A stretch of DNA of 64,000 nucleotides from Neisseria canis (GCF_900636765.1 NZ_LR134313.1:558001-622000); one strand, 5' to 3'. Shown: positions 25,982 through 35,491, numbered from the stretch's first letter. Notes: generated by a model not told the origin, from the letters alone. Numbers and translations are program-made.

Positions 25982-27085
25982 ATGGAAGCCGAAATCATCA
26001 ACCAGCTCAACAACACCTTAGACGATCTCGAACAGCGCAGCGCCGATATCCGCGTTTACCTGGATTACCAAGGCAAAAAAGACCGCCTGGAGGAAGTGAT
26101 CGGCCTTTCCGAAGACCCCGATTTATGGAACGACCCGAAAAAAGCGCAGGAAATCGGTAAAGAACGCAAAATCCTCGAAGGCATCGTGCTCACGCTGGAT
26201 TCCATCGGCAGCGGCATCGAAGACAACCGCATGCTGATTGACATGGCGGTGGAAGAAAACGACGAAGCCGGTTTTGCCGCCGTACAGGAAGACGTGGCCG
26301 CGCTGGAAACCCAAATGGCCGAGCTTGAATTCAAGCGCATGTTTAACCAGCCGGCAGATGCCAACAACTGCTTTATCGACATCACCGCCGGCGCAGGCGG
26401 CACCGAAGCGGAAGACTGGGCGGGCATGCTTTTGCGCATGTACAGCCGCTACGGCGAGCGCAAAGGCTTCAAGCTGGAAATTTTGGAAGAGGACGAAGGC
26501 GAAATTGCCGGCATCAACCGCGCCACCATCAAACTCGAAGGCGAATATGCCTACGGTCTGCTGCGCACCGAAACCGGCATCCACCGCCTCGTACGCTATT
26601 CGCCTTTTGATTCCAACAACAAGCGCCACACCTCGTTTGCCTCCGTATTCGTGTATCCCGAAGTGGACGACAGCATCGAAATCGAAATCAACCCGGCCGA
26701 TTTGCGCATCGACACCTACCGCGCATCCGGCGCGGGCGGCCAGCACATCAACAAAACCGATTCCGCCGTGCGCATCACCCACGAGCCGACCGGCATCGTG
26801 GTGCAATGCCAAAACGACCGTTCGCAACACGCCAACAAAGCCGCCGCAATGGATATGCTGAAATCCAAATTGTTCGAGCTGGAAATGCGCAAACGCAACG
26901 AAGAAAAGCAATCGCTGGAAGAGAGCAAGTCCGACGTGGGCTGGGGCCACCAAATCCGCTCTTATGTATTTGATTCCTCGCGCATCAAAGACTTGCGCAC
27001 CGGTCACGAAGTGGGCAACATCAAAGCCGTGATGGACGGCGATTTGGACGGCTTTATCGAGGCCAGTCTGAAACAAGGCGTGTAA
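25982..27085 (+). CDS. prfB: Peptide chain release factor 2
   Basis: RF2 recognises UGA and UAA stop codons. The 367-aa protein has the 'SPF' tripeptide anticodon (in '[10 protein letters not shown]') and the catalytic GGQ in '[16 protein letters not shown]'. Unlike most bacterial prfB genes there is no in-frame TGA near codon 25; the frame is continuous from [11 protein letters not shown], so the autoregulatory +1 frameshift is absent here. The IS5-type element ends 84 bases upstream of the start. Confidence 0.97.
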   Translation: MEAEIINQLNNTLDDLEQRSADIRVYLDYQGKKDRLEEVIGLSEDPDLWNDPKKAQEIGKERKILEGIVLTLDSIGSGIEDNRMLIDMAVEENDEAGFAAVQEDVAALETQMAELEFKRMFNQPADANNCFIDITAGAGGTEAEDWAGMLLRMYSRYGERKGFKLEILEEDEGEIAGINRATIKLEGEYAYGLLRTETGIHRLVRYSPFDSNNKRHTSFASVFVYPEVDDSIEIEINPADLRIDTYRASGAGGQHINKTDSAVRITHEPTGIVVQCQNDRSQHANKAAAMDMLKSKLFELEMRKRNEEKQSLEESKSDVGWGHQIRSYVFDSSRIKDLRTGHEVGNIKAVMDGDLDGFIEASLKQGV

Positions 27086-27153
27086 CGGGATCCTGCAGAA
27101 AATTGAAACTCAAACCAAACATGCCTGTCTGAAAAACTGTGGAGGAAATGCTC

Positions 27154-27573
27154 ATGGTTTATTGGTTTATCGCCGCTGCATTGGTGCTGATTCTCGAATT
27201 GTTTATCGGCACGATTTACCTGATGGTAGTAAGTGCCGCCCTGTTCGGCGCAGGCATCGCGGTTTGGCTGTTTGGCAACCTGACTGCCGGCATCATCACC
27301 GCCGCCGTGCTGTCTGCCGTGGGAATTTGGTGGACGCACGGCTGGATTGCCCGCCACCGCCGCTCCGCCCATGAAGAAACCGCCCGCAACGATTTGGACA
27401 TCGGGCAAAGCGTTCAAATCATGCGCCACTTGGGCGGCGGGCTGTACGAAGTGCATTACCGCGGCACCGTCTGGCAGGCGCAGGCGGAAAACGTGGCCGG
27501 CTCATCCGCCGCACCGCATTCTGCCGTGATTACCGGCAAAAACGGCAACCTCCTGATTATCCATCTGCACTAA
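27154..27573 (+). CDS. NfeD family protein
   Basis: A 139-aa membrane protein. Two N-terminal hydrophobic segments (about residues 1-55) precede an OB-fold NfeD domain ('LDIGQSVQIM...YEVHYRGTVWQAQ'). I chose the ATG at 27154 because GGAGGAAATGCTC places the ribosome-binding site correctly; 27139 or 27148 are less likely. It is 13 bases upstream of an SPFH gene; NfeD and SPFH proteins act as a pair at membrane microdomains, where NfeD is thought to partner stomatin-like scaffolds. Confidence 0.88.
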   Translation: MVYWFIAAALVLILELFIGTIYLMVVSAALFGAGIAVWLFGNLTAGIITAAVLSAVGIWWTHGWIARHRRSAHEETARNDLDIGQSVQIMRHLGGGLYEVHYRGTVWQAQAENVAGSSAAPHSAVITGKNGNLLIIHLH

Positions 27574-27586
27574 AAAAGGAGCCCTT

Positions 27587-28555
27587 ATGGACTTTGATTT
27601 CTTCATCGGTTTCCCCATTCTGCTGCTTATCGCCGTGATCGTATTCGGCTTCAAAGCATTTACCGTGGTGCCGCAACAGGAAGCTTATGTGGTGGAACGT
27701 TTGGGCCGCTTTCACAAAGTGTTGAACCCCGGCCTCAGCATCCTGATTCCCTTTATCGACCGTGTGGCCTACAAGCACACGCTGAAAGAAATCCCGCTGG
27801 ATGTGCCGAGCCAAGTCTGCATCACGCGCGACAACACCCAGCTCACCGTCGACGGCATCATCTACTTCCAAGTAACCGATCCGAAACTCGCCTCATACGG
27901 CTCCAGCAACTACATCATGGCCATCACCCAGCTTGCCCAAACCACGCTGCGCTCGGTTATCGGCCGAATGGAATTAGACCGAACCTTTGAAGAACGCGAC
28001 GAAATCAACAGCATCGTCGTGGCCGCGCTGGACGAAGCCGCCGTATCGTGGGGTGTGAAAGTGCTGCGTTACGAAATCAAAGACTTGGTGCCGCCGCAAG
28101 AAATCTTGCGCTCGATGCAGGCGCAAATCACCGCAGAACGCGAAAAACGCGCCCGTATCGCCGAATCGGAAGGCCGCAAAATCGAACAAATCAACCTCGC
28201 CAGCGGCCAGCGCGAAGCGGAAATCCAGCAGTCCGAAGGCGAAATGCAGGCCGCCATCAACGAATCGAACGGCGACAAAATCGCCCGCATCAACCGCGCA
28301 CAAGGCGAAGCCGAAGCCTTGCGCTTGGTGGCCGAAGCCAATGCCGACGCCATCCGCAAAATCGCCGATGCCCTGCAAACTCCGGGCGGCAATGAAGCCG
28401 TGAACCTGAAAGTGGCCGAGCAATATGTAGAAGCCTTCGGCAAACTGGCCAAAGAAAACAACACGCTGATTATGCCCGCCAACGTGGCCGACATAGCCGG
28501 CTTGGTTTCCACCGGCCTGAAAATTGTGGAAGGTAATAAAACGGTTGCCAAATAA
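27587..28555 (+). CDS. SPFH/stomatin-like protein (QmcA-type)
   Basis: A 322-aa protein with one N-terminal transmembrane segment (about 5-25), an SPFH/band-7 domain ('VVPQQEAYVVERLGRFHKVL', 'PGLSILIPFIDRVAY', 'TRDNTQLTVDGIIYFQVTD') and a long Glu/Ala-rich coiled coil (about 180-265). It forms oligomeric membrane scaffolds that regulate proteases such as FtsH. It is in an operon with the NfeD gene, the typical arrangement. Confidence 0.92.
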   Translation: MDFDFFIGFPILLLIAVIVFGFKAFTVVPQQEAYVVERLGRFHKVLNPGLSILIPFIDRVAYKHTLKEIPLDVPSQVCITRDNTQLTVDGIIYFQVTDPKLASYGSSNYIMAITQLAQTTLRSVIGRMELDRTFEERDEINSIVVAALDEAAVSWGVKVLRYEIKDLVPPQEILRSMQAQITAEREKRARIAESEGRKIEQINLASGQREAEIQQSEGEMQAAINESNGDKIARINRAQGEAEALRLVAEANADAIRKIADALQTPGGNEAVNLKVAEQYVEAFGKLAKENNTLIMPANVADIAGLVSTGLKIVEGNKTVAK

Positions 28556-28560
28556 AGCCT

Positions 28561-28718
28561 TATAGTCAATCAAATTAATTTTTAATACAAGGCAGCAAGC
28601 CGCAGACAGTACAGATAGTACGGGACTGATTTTGTTGCTGCTTTAGCAGCTTACAAAATCGTTCTCTTTGAGCTAAGGCGCAGCAACGCCGTAGTAAAAG
28701 TTAAGTTGATTGACTATA
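28561..28718. repeat. MITE-like repeat, TATAGTCAATCAA family (copy 2)
   Basis: A 158-bp copy nearly identical to that at 20758-20908, with the same inverted ends. The central segment has the extra GTTCTCTTT missing in copy 1. It directly follows the SPFH gene. Confidence 0.85.
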
Positions 28719-28730
28719 TTGCAAACAGCA

Positions 28731-28763
28731 ATGCCTGTCTGAAACCTTTTTCAGACAGGCATT
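28731..28763. terminator. Inverted TG-DUS pair
   Basis: ATGCCTGTCTGAAA and TTTCAGACAGGCAT separated by about 5 bases, between convergent genes; a probable bidirectional terminator. Confidence 0.7.
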
Positions 28764-28781
28764 TTGCTTCACGGCAACCGT

Positions 28782-29159
28782 TTATTGTTTCTTGCTTTTC
28801 TGCTTCATTGTTTTCTTAACCGTTTCTGATTTAGCCTGCTTCGGATATTCGCCGCACAAATATTCATAAGTGGTACGCGTTACCGAGCAGGTGCCGATCA
28901 TGCCGCCTTTGCGCACGCATTCGCTGCGCGAGCCTTGCACACGGGCGGCTTTCTGAAAACCGAGCTGGCGGCAGCGCTTATCCGCCATCAGCTGCGGACT
29001 GACCTTTCCTGCCCTGGCATTCTGAAATTCGGCATGGTCGTAAGAAAGATAAACAATGCCTTTTTTGGCATCGCCGCCGCGGTATTGCCATTGTACAACC
29101 GGCTTGCCGGTAGTACAGGCGGCGAGCAGGGGCAGGATAAGCAGAAAGCTGGGCTTCAT
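28782..29159 (-). CDS. YecR-like lipoprotein
   Basis: A 125-aa protein from the ATG at 29157-29159. It has a lipoprotein signal (MKPSFLLILPLLAAC, lipid-modified Cys15) and 'GIVYLSYDHAEFQN' plus four later Cys residues ('RCRQLGF', 'SECVRKGG', 'GTCSV', 'YLCGEY'), resembling YecR-family lipoproteins of unknown function. The C-terminus is Lys-rich. Confidence 0.65.
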   Translation of the reverse strand: MKPSFLLILPLLAACTTGKPVVQWQYRGGDAKKGIVYLSYDHAEFQNARAGKVSPQLMADKRCRQLGFQKAARVQGSRSECVRKGGMIGTCSVTRTTYEYLCGEYPKQAKSETVKKTMKQKSKKQ

Positions 29160-29270
29160 GTTTGGAAATATGACAGGGTAATTAGTTTTAGATTTAAGGA
29201 TTGTAGCAAGTTTTTTCCCGCCGTCGAGCCTTTCAGACAGGCTTTTCAGTAACAACTTTAATATTTTGCT

Positions 29271-29375
29271 CTATTTATATCTAAAAACCGCAGTTCCATT
29301 ATCTCCACAAACTAAATATGAAGCATCCAAGTCAATAAACGTTATTCCCGCAGAATAAATTAAAGCCCATCTGAG
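29271..29375 (-). pseudogene. Short fragment of an unidentified gene
   Basis: About 34 open codons ending in a stop at 29271 read 'TLRWALIYSAGITFIDLD' and then 'ASYLVCGDNGTAVFRYK', which looks like a protein C-terminus. It has no start codon and is preceded in frame by the TGA of a degenerate DUS, so it appears to be a remnant. Weak evidence. Confidence 0.3.
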
Positions 29376-29408
29376 TGTTCAGACAGGCTTTTTATTTAGA
29401 AAACCAAT

Positions 29409-29600
29409 TTATCTGCAAGTATCCGTATGGACACAAGCGTTTCTCAACGCATCAAGAAATTTCGATATAGTATCCCAAATATCGCTAAAAAAATATGCTT
29501 GAGGTAATGTATTGAATGAGTCAGATAAAAGTGAAATAGGGGCTGCCGCTACAATTGAAGCCGTACATAAAACCATCATACCCAATAAAACTCGTTTCAT
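29409..29600 (-). CDS. Small secreted peptide
   Basis: A 63-aa product with a clear signal peptide (MKRVLLGMMVLCTASIVAAA, cleavage near residue 20) and a mature part of about 43 residues containing two Cys residues near the end ('NACVHTDTC'). A strong ribosome-binding site (AAGGAGCAAATA) supports expression. No family recognised; an antimicrobial or signalling peptide is possible but only a guess. Flanking DNA is AT-rich and looks accessory. Confidence 0.5.
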   Translation of the reverse strand: MKRVLLGMMVLCTASIVAAAPISLLSDSFNTLPQAYFFSDIWDTISKFLDALRNACVHTDTCR

Positions 29601-29742
29601 TATTTGCTCCTTATTAATTAAGATGAAATACTATCATGAGTATTTATTTGGAATAAACAGCCCAATAAAAGTTCATTTTATAAAAAACAAAAGCAATGCT
29701 TTTTTAATTAATCATCAACTAAAATTTTCAGTCAGGCTTTAT

Positions 29743-30609
29743 TCAACGGCTCAATTCATCAGTAATCCGCTGTAAAAACGCCAACCGTTCAGGGCGGATT
29801 TCGCCGCTTTCTGCCGCAGCTTTTACCGCACAGCCCGGCTCTTGGCGGTGGGTGCAGTTATGAAAACGGCATTGTCCGACCAGATGGCGCATATCGGGAA
29901 AATAATGCAGCAAATCGGGCGCATTGAGATGGAACAAGCCGAATTCCTGCAGGCCGGGGGAATCAATCAGCTTACTTTCTTCATCCAAATCATAAAGTCG
30001 GGCGTGGGTGGTGGTGTGCCTGCCTGAATCGAGTGCGGTGGAAATATCACCGGTGCGGGCAATGTCCCGCCCCAGAAGCGCATTGGTAAGCGTGGACTTG
30101 CCCATACCGGATTGGCCGAGAAAAATCGAGGTTTGCCCTTGCAGCGCCGGTTTTAAGGATTCGGCGTTTTCCAGCGCGCTCACTTCGTAAACCGGATAAC
30201 CCAGCATTTCATAAAAACGCAGTTTTTCGCGCCAGGCGGCGGTTTCTGGCAAATCGGCTTTGTTCAACACAATAAAAGGCTCAATGCCACCGGCTTCTGC
30301 CGCCAACAAGGCGCGTTGCAGCAGCATTTCATTGGGCGAAGGCACGGCGGCCAACACGATAAACAGGCGGCTCACATTGGCGGCTATCAGCTTGGTTTTC
30401 CAGGCGTCTTTGCGGTAAAGCAGGCTTTGGCGCGGCAGGTAGTCTTCTATTACCACCTGCTCGGCATTCTGCGGAATGATGCGCACAAAATCGCCGCAGG
30501 CGAAATCTACGCGCTTTTTGCGGGTGGTGGCGTCGTAAACGGAACCGTCGCCGGTGCGCACGGTGTAGCGGCGGCCGTAGCTGGCGGTGATTTGGGCGGT
30601 GTCGGTCAT
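29743..30609 (-). CDS. rsgA: Small ribosomal subunit biogenesis GTPase RsgA
   Basis: RsgA is a circularly permuted GTPase acting late in 30S assembly. From the ATG at 30607-30609 it has 288 aa: OB-fold N-terminus, G4 'VLNKADL', P-loop G1 'LGQSGMGKSTLTNALLG', G3 'DSPGL' and the zinc motif 'CRFHNCTHRQEPGC'. The upstream extension (MFTYGCPKHF) overlaps the adjoining region and is unlikely. Confidence 0.95.
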   Translation of the reverse strand: MTDTAQITASYGRRYTVRTGDGSVYDATTRKKRVDFACGDFVRIIPQNAEQVVIEDYLPRQSLLYRKDAWKTKLIAANVSRLFIVLAAVPSPNEMLLQRALLAAEAGGIEPFIVLNKADLPETAAWREKLRFYEMLGYPVYEVSALENAESLKPALQGQTSIFLGQSGMGKSTLTNALLGRDIARTGDISTALDSGRHTTTHARLYDLDEESKLIDSPGLQEFGLFHLNAPDLLHYFPDMRHLVGQCRFHNCTHRQEPGCAVKAAAESGEIRPERLAFLQRITDELSR

Positions 30610-30640
30610 AAAGTGTTTTGGGCAACCATAGGTAAACAAA

Positions 30641-30671
30641 ATGCCTGTCTGAAAAAGTTTCAGACAGGCAT
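30641..30671. terminator. Inverted TG-DUS pair
   Basis: ATGCCTGTCTGAAA and TTTCAGACAGGCAT face each other between cyaY and rsgA. Probable terminator for cyaY. Confidence 0.65.
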
Positions 30672-30681
30672 GGCTGTATTG

Positions 30682-31011
30682 TCAGCCTGAAAAAGGCGGA
30701 ATCTCGGCTGTTTCGCCGGCAGCGGCGCTCAAGGCTTGATTTAACACGGCAAAAAATTCGCTGCCGTCGCGCGTGGCAAGCCAGGCGCCGTTTTGGTGTG
30801 AAAAATGATAGCCGCCGCTTTTGGCCGCTATCCATAATTCCTGATTGGGCGTGTGGCGGTTCACAATAATCTGCGTGCCGTCGTCTGCCTCAATGGTGAG
30901 CACATTGCCGGCCAGGCGGCAGTCGAAATCCAAACCCGCTTCGTCGATTTTGTCTTCGATATGGGCAAACAGGCGGTCGGAATGCTGCAAAAATTCGCTT
31001 TCGGTCATCAT
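30682..31011 (-). CDS. cyaY: Iron-sulfur cluster assembly protein CyaY (frataxin)
   Basis: The frataxin homologue, an iron-binding regulator of Fe-S cluster assembly on IscS. From MMTESEF the product is 109 aa: an acidic N-terminal helix ('[16 protein letters not shown]'), a beta-sheet with '[20 protein letters not shown]' and '[12 protein letters not shown]'. The acidic ridge and Trp are present. It is divergent from lptM-lysA, a conserved layout in proteobacteria. Confidence 0.92.
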   Translation of the reverse strand: MMTESEFLQHSDRLFAHIEDKIDEAGLDFDCRLAGNVLTIEADDGTQIIVNRHTPNQELWIAAKSGGYHFSHQNGAWLATRDGSEFFAVLNQALSAAAGETAEIPPFSG

Positions 31012-31077
31012 TGTTTTGTGTGTATCGTGATTTTTGTTTAAGATACCGAATCTTGCCATATATAAGGCTAAAACACC

Positions 31078-31239
31078 ATGAAAAAACTGTTCTCCGCCGC
31101 GGCCTTGCTGGTTTTGCTTTCGGCCTGCGGCTATAAAAGCGATCTTTACCTGCCCAAAGAAGGCGACAAAGCCAAATTCGGCCCGGTACAGACCGGCCTG
31201 CAATTCGAATCAAAAGAACCCGTTACCCAACCGGAATAA
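31078..31239 (+). CDS. lptM: LPS translocon maturation chaperone LptM (YifL-like lipoprotein)
   Basis: A 53-aa lipoprotein: [17 protein letters not shown] with the lipobox LSAC (Cys17), then '[14 protein letters not shown]', which matches the conserved GxKGxLYLP motif of the LptM/YifL family. LptM helps LptD acquire its native disulfides. It ends 2 bases before lysA starts, and the cyaY-lptM-lysA arrangement is a known conserved neighbourhood. Confidence 0.87.
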   Translation: MKKLFSAAALLVLLSACGYKSDLYLPKEGDKAKFGPVQTGLQFESKEPVTQPE

Positions 31240-31241
31240 CC

Positions 31242-32462
31242 ATGTCCCTCAAATGTGAACAACTCACCTACACCGAGCTTGCCGCCCGATTCGGCACACC
31301 GCTTTATGTGTACAGCCGCGCCGCGCTGGATGAAGCTTTTAAAGCCTACCAAACCGCTTTTGCAACGCTCAACCCGCTGATCTGCTATGCCGTGAAGGCC
31401 AACAGCAACCTGAGCGTTATCCGCCGCTTTGCCGAATTGGGCAGCGGCTTCGACATTGTTTCCGGCGGCGAGCTGGCGCGCGTATTGGCGGCCGGTGGCG
31501 ATGCGGGCAAAACCATTTTTTCCGGCGTAGGCAAAAGCGAAGCAGAAATTGAGTTCGCGCTCAAAAGCGGCGTGAAATGTTTCAACGTAGAATCGCTGCC
31601 CGAGCTCGACCGCATCAACCAAGTGGCCGCCGCGCTGGGCAAACAAGCGCCGGTTTCCCTGCGCATCAACCCCGACGTGGACGCCAAAACCCACCCCTAT
31701 ATCTCCACCGGCCTGAAAGCCAATAAATTCGGCATTGCCATGAGCGAAGCCGAAGCCGCCTACCGCTATGCCGCTTCCCTACCCCATCTGAACATCACCG
31801 GTATCGACTGCCATATCGGCTCGCAACTGATCGACCTCGCCCCGCTGACAGAAGCTTGCGAACGCATTTTACTGCTGGTCGATAAGCTCGAAGCCGCCGG
31901 CATTGCGCTGCAACATATCGACTTAGGTGGCGGCGTGGGCATTGTGTACCACAACGAACAAAAGCCCGATTTGCAGGCTTATGCCGATGCCGTAGCCAAG
32001 ATGATGGATAAGCGCCCGCAGCAGCTGGTTCTCGAGCCGGGCCGAAGCTTGGTAGGCAACGCAGGCGCGCTGCTGACAAGGGTTGAATTCATCAAACAGG
32101 GCGAAGAAAAGCATTTCGTGATTGTTGATGCCGCCATGAACGATCTGATGCGCCCCGCGCTTTATCAGGCTTACCACCACATTGAAAACGCAGAACCCAC
32201 CGATGCCGCGCCGATTTTGGCCGACATTGTCGGCCCGGTTTGCGAAACCGGCGATTTCCTCGCCCAAAACCGCGAAATCGCCGCCAAACCGGGCGACTTG
32301 CTGGTGGTGCGCAGCGCAGGAGCTTATGCTTCAAGCATGGCCAGCAACTACAACACACGCGCCCGTGCCGCCGAAGTGTTGGTGGGCGGTAATGAAGCCA
32401 AACTCGTGCGCCGCCGCGAAACCATCGAAGAGATGTTGGCCAACGAAACAGAGTGTTTATAA
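31242..32462 (+). CDS. lysA: Diaminopimelate decarboxylase
   Basis: LysA makes lysine from meso-DAP with PLP. The 406-aa protein has the PLP Lys in 'CYAVKANSN', '[12 protein letters not shown]', '[10 protein letters not shown]', '[11 protein letters not shown]' and '[12 protein letters not shown]'. It is probably co-transcribed with lptM. Confidence 0.96.
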   Translation: MSLKCEQLTYTELAARFGTPLYVYSRAALDEAFKAYQTAFATLNPLICYAVKANSNLSVIRRFAELGSGFDIVSGGELARVLAAGGDAGKTIFSGVGKSEAEIEFALKSGVKCFNVESLPELDRINQVAAALGKQAPVSLRINPDVDAKTHPYISTGLKANKFGIAMSEAEAAYRYAASLPHLNITGIDCHIGSQLIDLAPLTEACERILLLVDKLEAAGIALQHIDLGGGVGIVYHNEQKPDLQAYADAVAKMMDKRPQQLVLEPGRSLVGNAGALLTRVEFIKQGEEKHFVIVDAAMNDLMRPALYQAYHHIENAEPTDAAPILADIVGPVCETGDFLAQNREIAAKPGDLLVVRSAGAYASSMASNYNTRARAAEVLVGGNEAKLVRRRETIEEMLANETECL

Positions 32463-32482
32463 CTATCATTCAAAAATGAACA

Positions 32483-32515
32483 ATGCCTGTCTGAACAGGA
32501 TTTCAGACAGGCATT
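32483..32515. terminator. Inverted TG-DUS pair after lysA
   Basis: ATGCCTGTCTGAA and TTTCAGACAGGCATT close the lptM-lysA unit. A second GC-rich hairpin with a T tract (AAAAAGCCG...CGGCTTTTT) follows at about 32536-32566. The rest of the 430-bp gap to 32895 holds only AT-rich DNA and a degenerate DUS pair. Confidence 0.65.
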
Positions 32516-32802
32516 TGCAGCACGCTCCGACAGAAAAAGCCGCTCGAACATTTCCGGCGGCTTTTTATCCCAACAGATTTCTCTTTTTTCCTTTGCGACT
32601 TATTTTTAGCCATCTTTCATTAAGTTGGCGATTACAAAATACAACAAACTTAACGGAAAATCAAATTTCATTGGCATAATTTGTCTGTTGTCATAAAATC
32701 CTCATAAATAACATAAAACTGTTCGGTTGGTTTTATCTTTAAACATCATCAATGCCTGTCCAATTGCCTAAATAGGATTGAATTGCTGCCGAACAGTAAA
32801 CA

Positions 32803-32838
32803 ATGCCTGTCCGAACGGCCTTGTTTCAGACAGGCATT
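32803..32838. repeat. Inverted DUS pair with one mutated arm
   Basis: AATGCCTGTCCGAA (one substitution from the uptake sequence) faces an intact TTTCAGACAGGCATT. It lies about 58 bases upstream of the DUF2288 gene, overlapping its leader. Confidence 0.6.
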
Positions 32839-32895
32839 GTTTGCACTAAGATCGGTATAATACCGCTTCACTTTTTTACACCGGAAACCCAAACC

Positions 32896-33207
32896 ATGTC
32901 CGACCTGCTCAACGATAAACTTAACCTCGAAACCGCCCGCATCAACTGGCAAGAGCTTCAGCCGCATTTTGCCCGCGGAGCCGCCGTTTATGTGAGCCCC
33001 GACCTTGATTTAATCCAAACCGCCCGCCTGATGGCAGACGACGACACCGCAACACTGGGCAAGCTGATGCAGCAAGGCAAGTTCGGCGTGGTCAGCGAAG
33101 TCCAAGCGCAGCAGTTTGTGGCCGATAATCAGGCGATGTGGGCGGTTGTGGTGGCACCGTGGGTGCTGGTTCAGCCGTGTGAAACCGACAAAGGGTTGAC
33201 GCAATAA
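32896..33207 (+). CDS. DUF2288 family protein
   Basis: A 103-aa protein from MSDLLNDKLN. 'ARINWQELQPHFARGAAVYV' and 'VQAQQFVADNQAMWAVVVAPWVLVQ' match DUF2288, a small cytosolic family of unknown function in gamma- and betaproteobacteria. The longer upstream frame would translate the DUS pair and is not credible. Confidence 0.8.
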   Translation: MSDLLNDKLNLETARINWQELQPHFARGAAVYVSPDLDLIQTARLMADDDTATLGKLMQQGKFGVVSEVQAQQFVADNQAMWAVVVAPWVLVQPCETDKGLTQ

Positions 33208-33232
33208 GGATTTGCGGCGCCGCATTCAAACA

Positions 33233-33274
33233 AATGCCTGTCTGAAAACTAGAACTTGTTTTCAGACAGGCATT
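33233..33274. terminator. Inverted TG-DUS pair
   Basis: AATGCCTGTCTGAAAA and TTTTCAGACAGGCATT between the convergent DUF2288 and DUF4126 genes. Confidence 0.6.
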
Positions 33275-33286
33275 GCTTTACCCGGC

Positions 33287-33858
33287 TTAAGCCGTAGGCA
33301 TTTTGTTCCGCTGATAGCGTGTATATTTCCGATACAGCCAAAACACCACCGCAACCACCAAAAATACCGCCAGCACCGGCACAAACAGGCCCAACACGCT
33401 CATCACCACGGCCATGCCGGTTTCAAAAACCGAAAACACAGGGTTGGCCAAGCCGCCGGTTGTGGCCGTGCTGGCCATGCGCGTGGTGGCACTCGCGCCT
33501 TTAATGGCTGCCGCCGCGCCCCCGCCGGCAATAATCGCCAATGTCCACGTTACCGCCGGGCTTAAATCCGCAGCAGTAGAAGCCACCACCGCCGTTCCCG
33601 CCAAACCGGCCAGCGGAACGGCAATGGTGTCGAGCAGGTTATCCACAAACGGTATCAGATAGCTGAGCGATTCGGTAATCGCAGCAATCCCTAGAATAAT
33701 CAAAGCATTGGTGCTTGCCAACCATTGCCAGCTTTCATTCAGCGGCCACATACCGAAATATGCCGACAGGCTGAGTGCAAACAAAGGCAGAAACACGCGG
33801 AAACCGGAGCTGGCCACCAGCCCGATTCCGAGCGCAATGCTGATAAGGGTGTCGAAAT
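33287..33858 (-). pseudogene. DUF4126 family membrane protein with a disrupted start
   Basis: The ORF from 33817 (MASSGFRVFLPLFALSLSA) encodes 176 aa with several hydrophobic segments and a Gly/Ala-rich middle ('IIAGGGAAAAIKGASATTR'), as in DUF4126 proteins. Upstream, in frame, the family's usual N-terminus continues as 'DTLISIALGIGLVASSGF', but the expected Met before DTL is gone and an in-frame TGA appears three codons upstream. The gene has therefore lost its start codon at the edge of the inserted DNA. It may still be translated from an internal start, without its first helix. Confidence 0.7.
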
Positions 33859-34056
33859 ATCATGATTTTTCGGAAGATATAAAGAAAATTTGATGATATA
33901 GTATATCCACTTAATTTAAGTAAAATTGTAACTTTTCCTCAAAATCTTCTAGTACATCTGAAGAGCAGTCGTCTGTATTATTTAACCATAATTTATATGA
34001 ATTATCTGATTCTTGTCCTACACCAGCTGTAAAATATCTTCTCTCTATTATTTTTT

Positions 34057-34711
34057 GGGACTGTACTAGATAAGCCCTAAACATCACACCATTTTCGCAG
34101 CATTTTAAGCTGCTCAGACAGTGTGCCAAAATTAAAACGAAATTCGCATTCTTTCAAGAACAGCGGGAAAGATTTGCGGTCGATACCCTTGTATTTACGA
34201 AGTCCCCGTTTTGCCTGATTCCAAAAATTTTCGATGCCGTTGATGCGGTTCTGACGATCAACAAATAATTTGCTGCGGTTGATACGATGATGGGTAAAAC
34301 CACTCACATCCAGCACATCATAACTGCTCAGACAATCTGTATAGACAATGCTATCCGGCATGATTTTCTTTGTAATAACAGGCAACAAGCTTTCCCGTTT
34401 GGCGTTTTCCACCACCACGGTATAAACCTTACCGCCGCGTTTGAGTCCGCCAAAATAACTTTCATCCAATTCGACAGCACCATCAAAAGCCGCATCGGCC
34501 TCCAACACAAGATGATGACTGATGCCTTCGCGAATTTTGCGGTAGAACATAGCCGCTGAATTGGAATGGATACCTAACAAATCGGCAGCAGAACGGGCGG
34601 TTACTTCAAGTACAAAAATTGAAGCAACTTCTTTTGAATACTCTTTTTTAATTTACAATGAGTTATCTTCATTTTTGCAGTCTAGCATGACTGCTTATCT
34701 AGCACAGTCCC
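34057..34711 (-). mobile_element. IS1016-like (IS1595 family) element nested in the IS630-like element
   Basis: Ends GGGACTGTACTAGATAAGC (34057-34075) and the complement GCTTATCTAGCACAGTCCC (34693-34711) differ by one base. ATTATTTT flanks it on both sides (about 34047-34054 and 34713-34720), matching the 8-bp target duplication expected of this family, with a little slippage in the T run. It therefore inserted after the IS630-like element. Confidence 0.85.
34077..34672 (-). pseudogene. IS1016-like transposase with an N-terminal frameshift
   Basis: The open part (34580 down) encodes an ISXO2-like DDE transposase with 'VELDESYFGGLKRGGK', 'YTDCLSSYDVLD' and 'INGIENFWNQAKRGLRKYKG'. The natural start is probably the ATG at 34670-34672 (MKITHCKLK), but one A is missing from a poly-A run just after it, so the two parts are out of frame. 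Protein-like sequence ('EVTARSAADLLGIHS') bridges the gap. Confidence 0.75.
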
Positions 34712-35491
34712 CATTATTTTGTGCTTTCGCCGCTGCGCCTTTACCCAAACCCATTTCTTCTCTATCGGATTCAAGTCGGGGCTATAAGGTGGCAGCCACA
34801 GTACACTATGCCCTTTCCCTTCCAACAACGCTTCGGCATCTCCCTTGTGGAAAGCTGCATTGTCCATCACCACCAGACTGTTGGCAGGAAGCTGCGGTAT
34901 CAACATCCGTTCTACCCAAGCATCAAATATTTGACGGTTAATGCTGCAATCAAACAAACCGACGGCAAATAACCGGTTGCCAGCACACCGATGGCATTGG
35001 TTTAGTTGCGTCCCTGCCAATTATAGCTGTCGCTACAAAGGCTGCCTTTAGTAGAATAGCCGTAAGGACGGAAAGCGGAGGTTCTGAAGCCGCTTTCATC
35101 CAAACAGACAATGGGGTGCTTTTTCAGATGAAGACGGTGTTTAAGTTTAAGGAAGCGTTTTCTGAGCCGGGCATCTGGATGTTTATTAGTCTTTTTTTCG
35201 GCTAATACCGTATCTTTTCAATGCCTTGTAGACGGCATTGGTTGAATAGCAGAAACACTGTGCCCGTTCGGCACAATACGCATCAGGATATTGGGAAGCA
35301 TCCTGAAGAAGTACCTGCCTACTGATTTTGCGGGGTTTTCTATCTTTAGGGTAACCTTTGGGGAAGGGGTTCTTTTTCCATTTATACACCGTATCGGGAC
35401 TGATACCGGGTTTCCGGGCTACTTTGCGGATGGAGATGCCTTGTTCGAGTTTGGCTAAGGCAAGTTTTCGGAAGTCTGTTGAATAGGTCAT
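34685..35491 (-). pseudogene. IS630-family transposase, multiply broken
   Basis: N-terminal helix-turn-helix from 35491 ('FRKLALAKLEQGISIRKVAR', 'SPDTVYKWKKN'), then a frameshift in an A7 run near 35200. It continues with 'PIVCLDESGFRTSAFRPYGY', an in-frame TAA where family members have Gln ('NWQGRN*TNAIG'), and a second shift. The DDE C-terminal half 'LFAVGLFDCSINRQIFDAW', 'VVMDNAAFHKGD' and 'PPYSPDLNPIEKKW' ends where the IS1016-like element cuts in. Past that element the same frame reads 45 AT-rich codons that do not resemble an IS630 C-terminus, so the left end may be chimeric. Confidence 0.8.

Noticed and set aside
25982..26070. Possible programmed frameshift in prfB
   Set aside because: The frame is continuous from the start and has no in-frame TGA near codon 25, so the usual RF2 autoregulatory frameshift is absent.
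32803..32895. N-terminal extension of the DUF2288 gene
   Set aside because: It would translate an uptake-sequence hairpin; the ATG at 32896 fits the family start.
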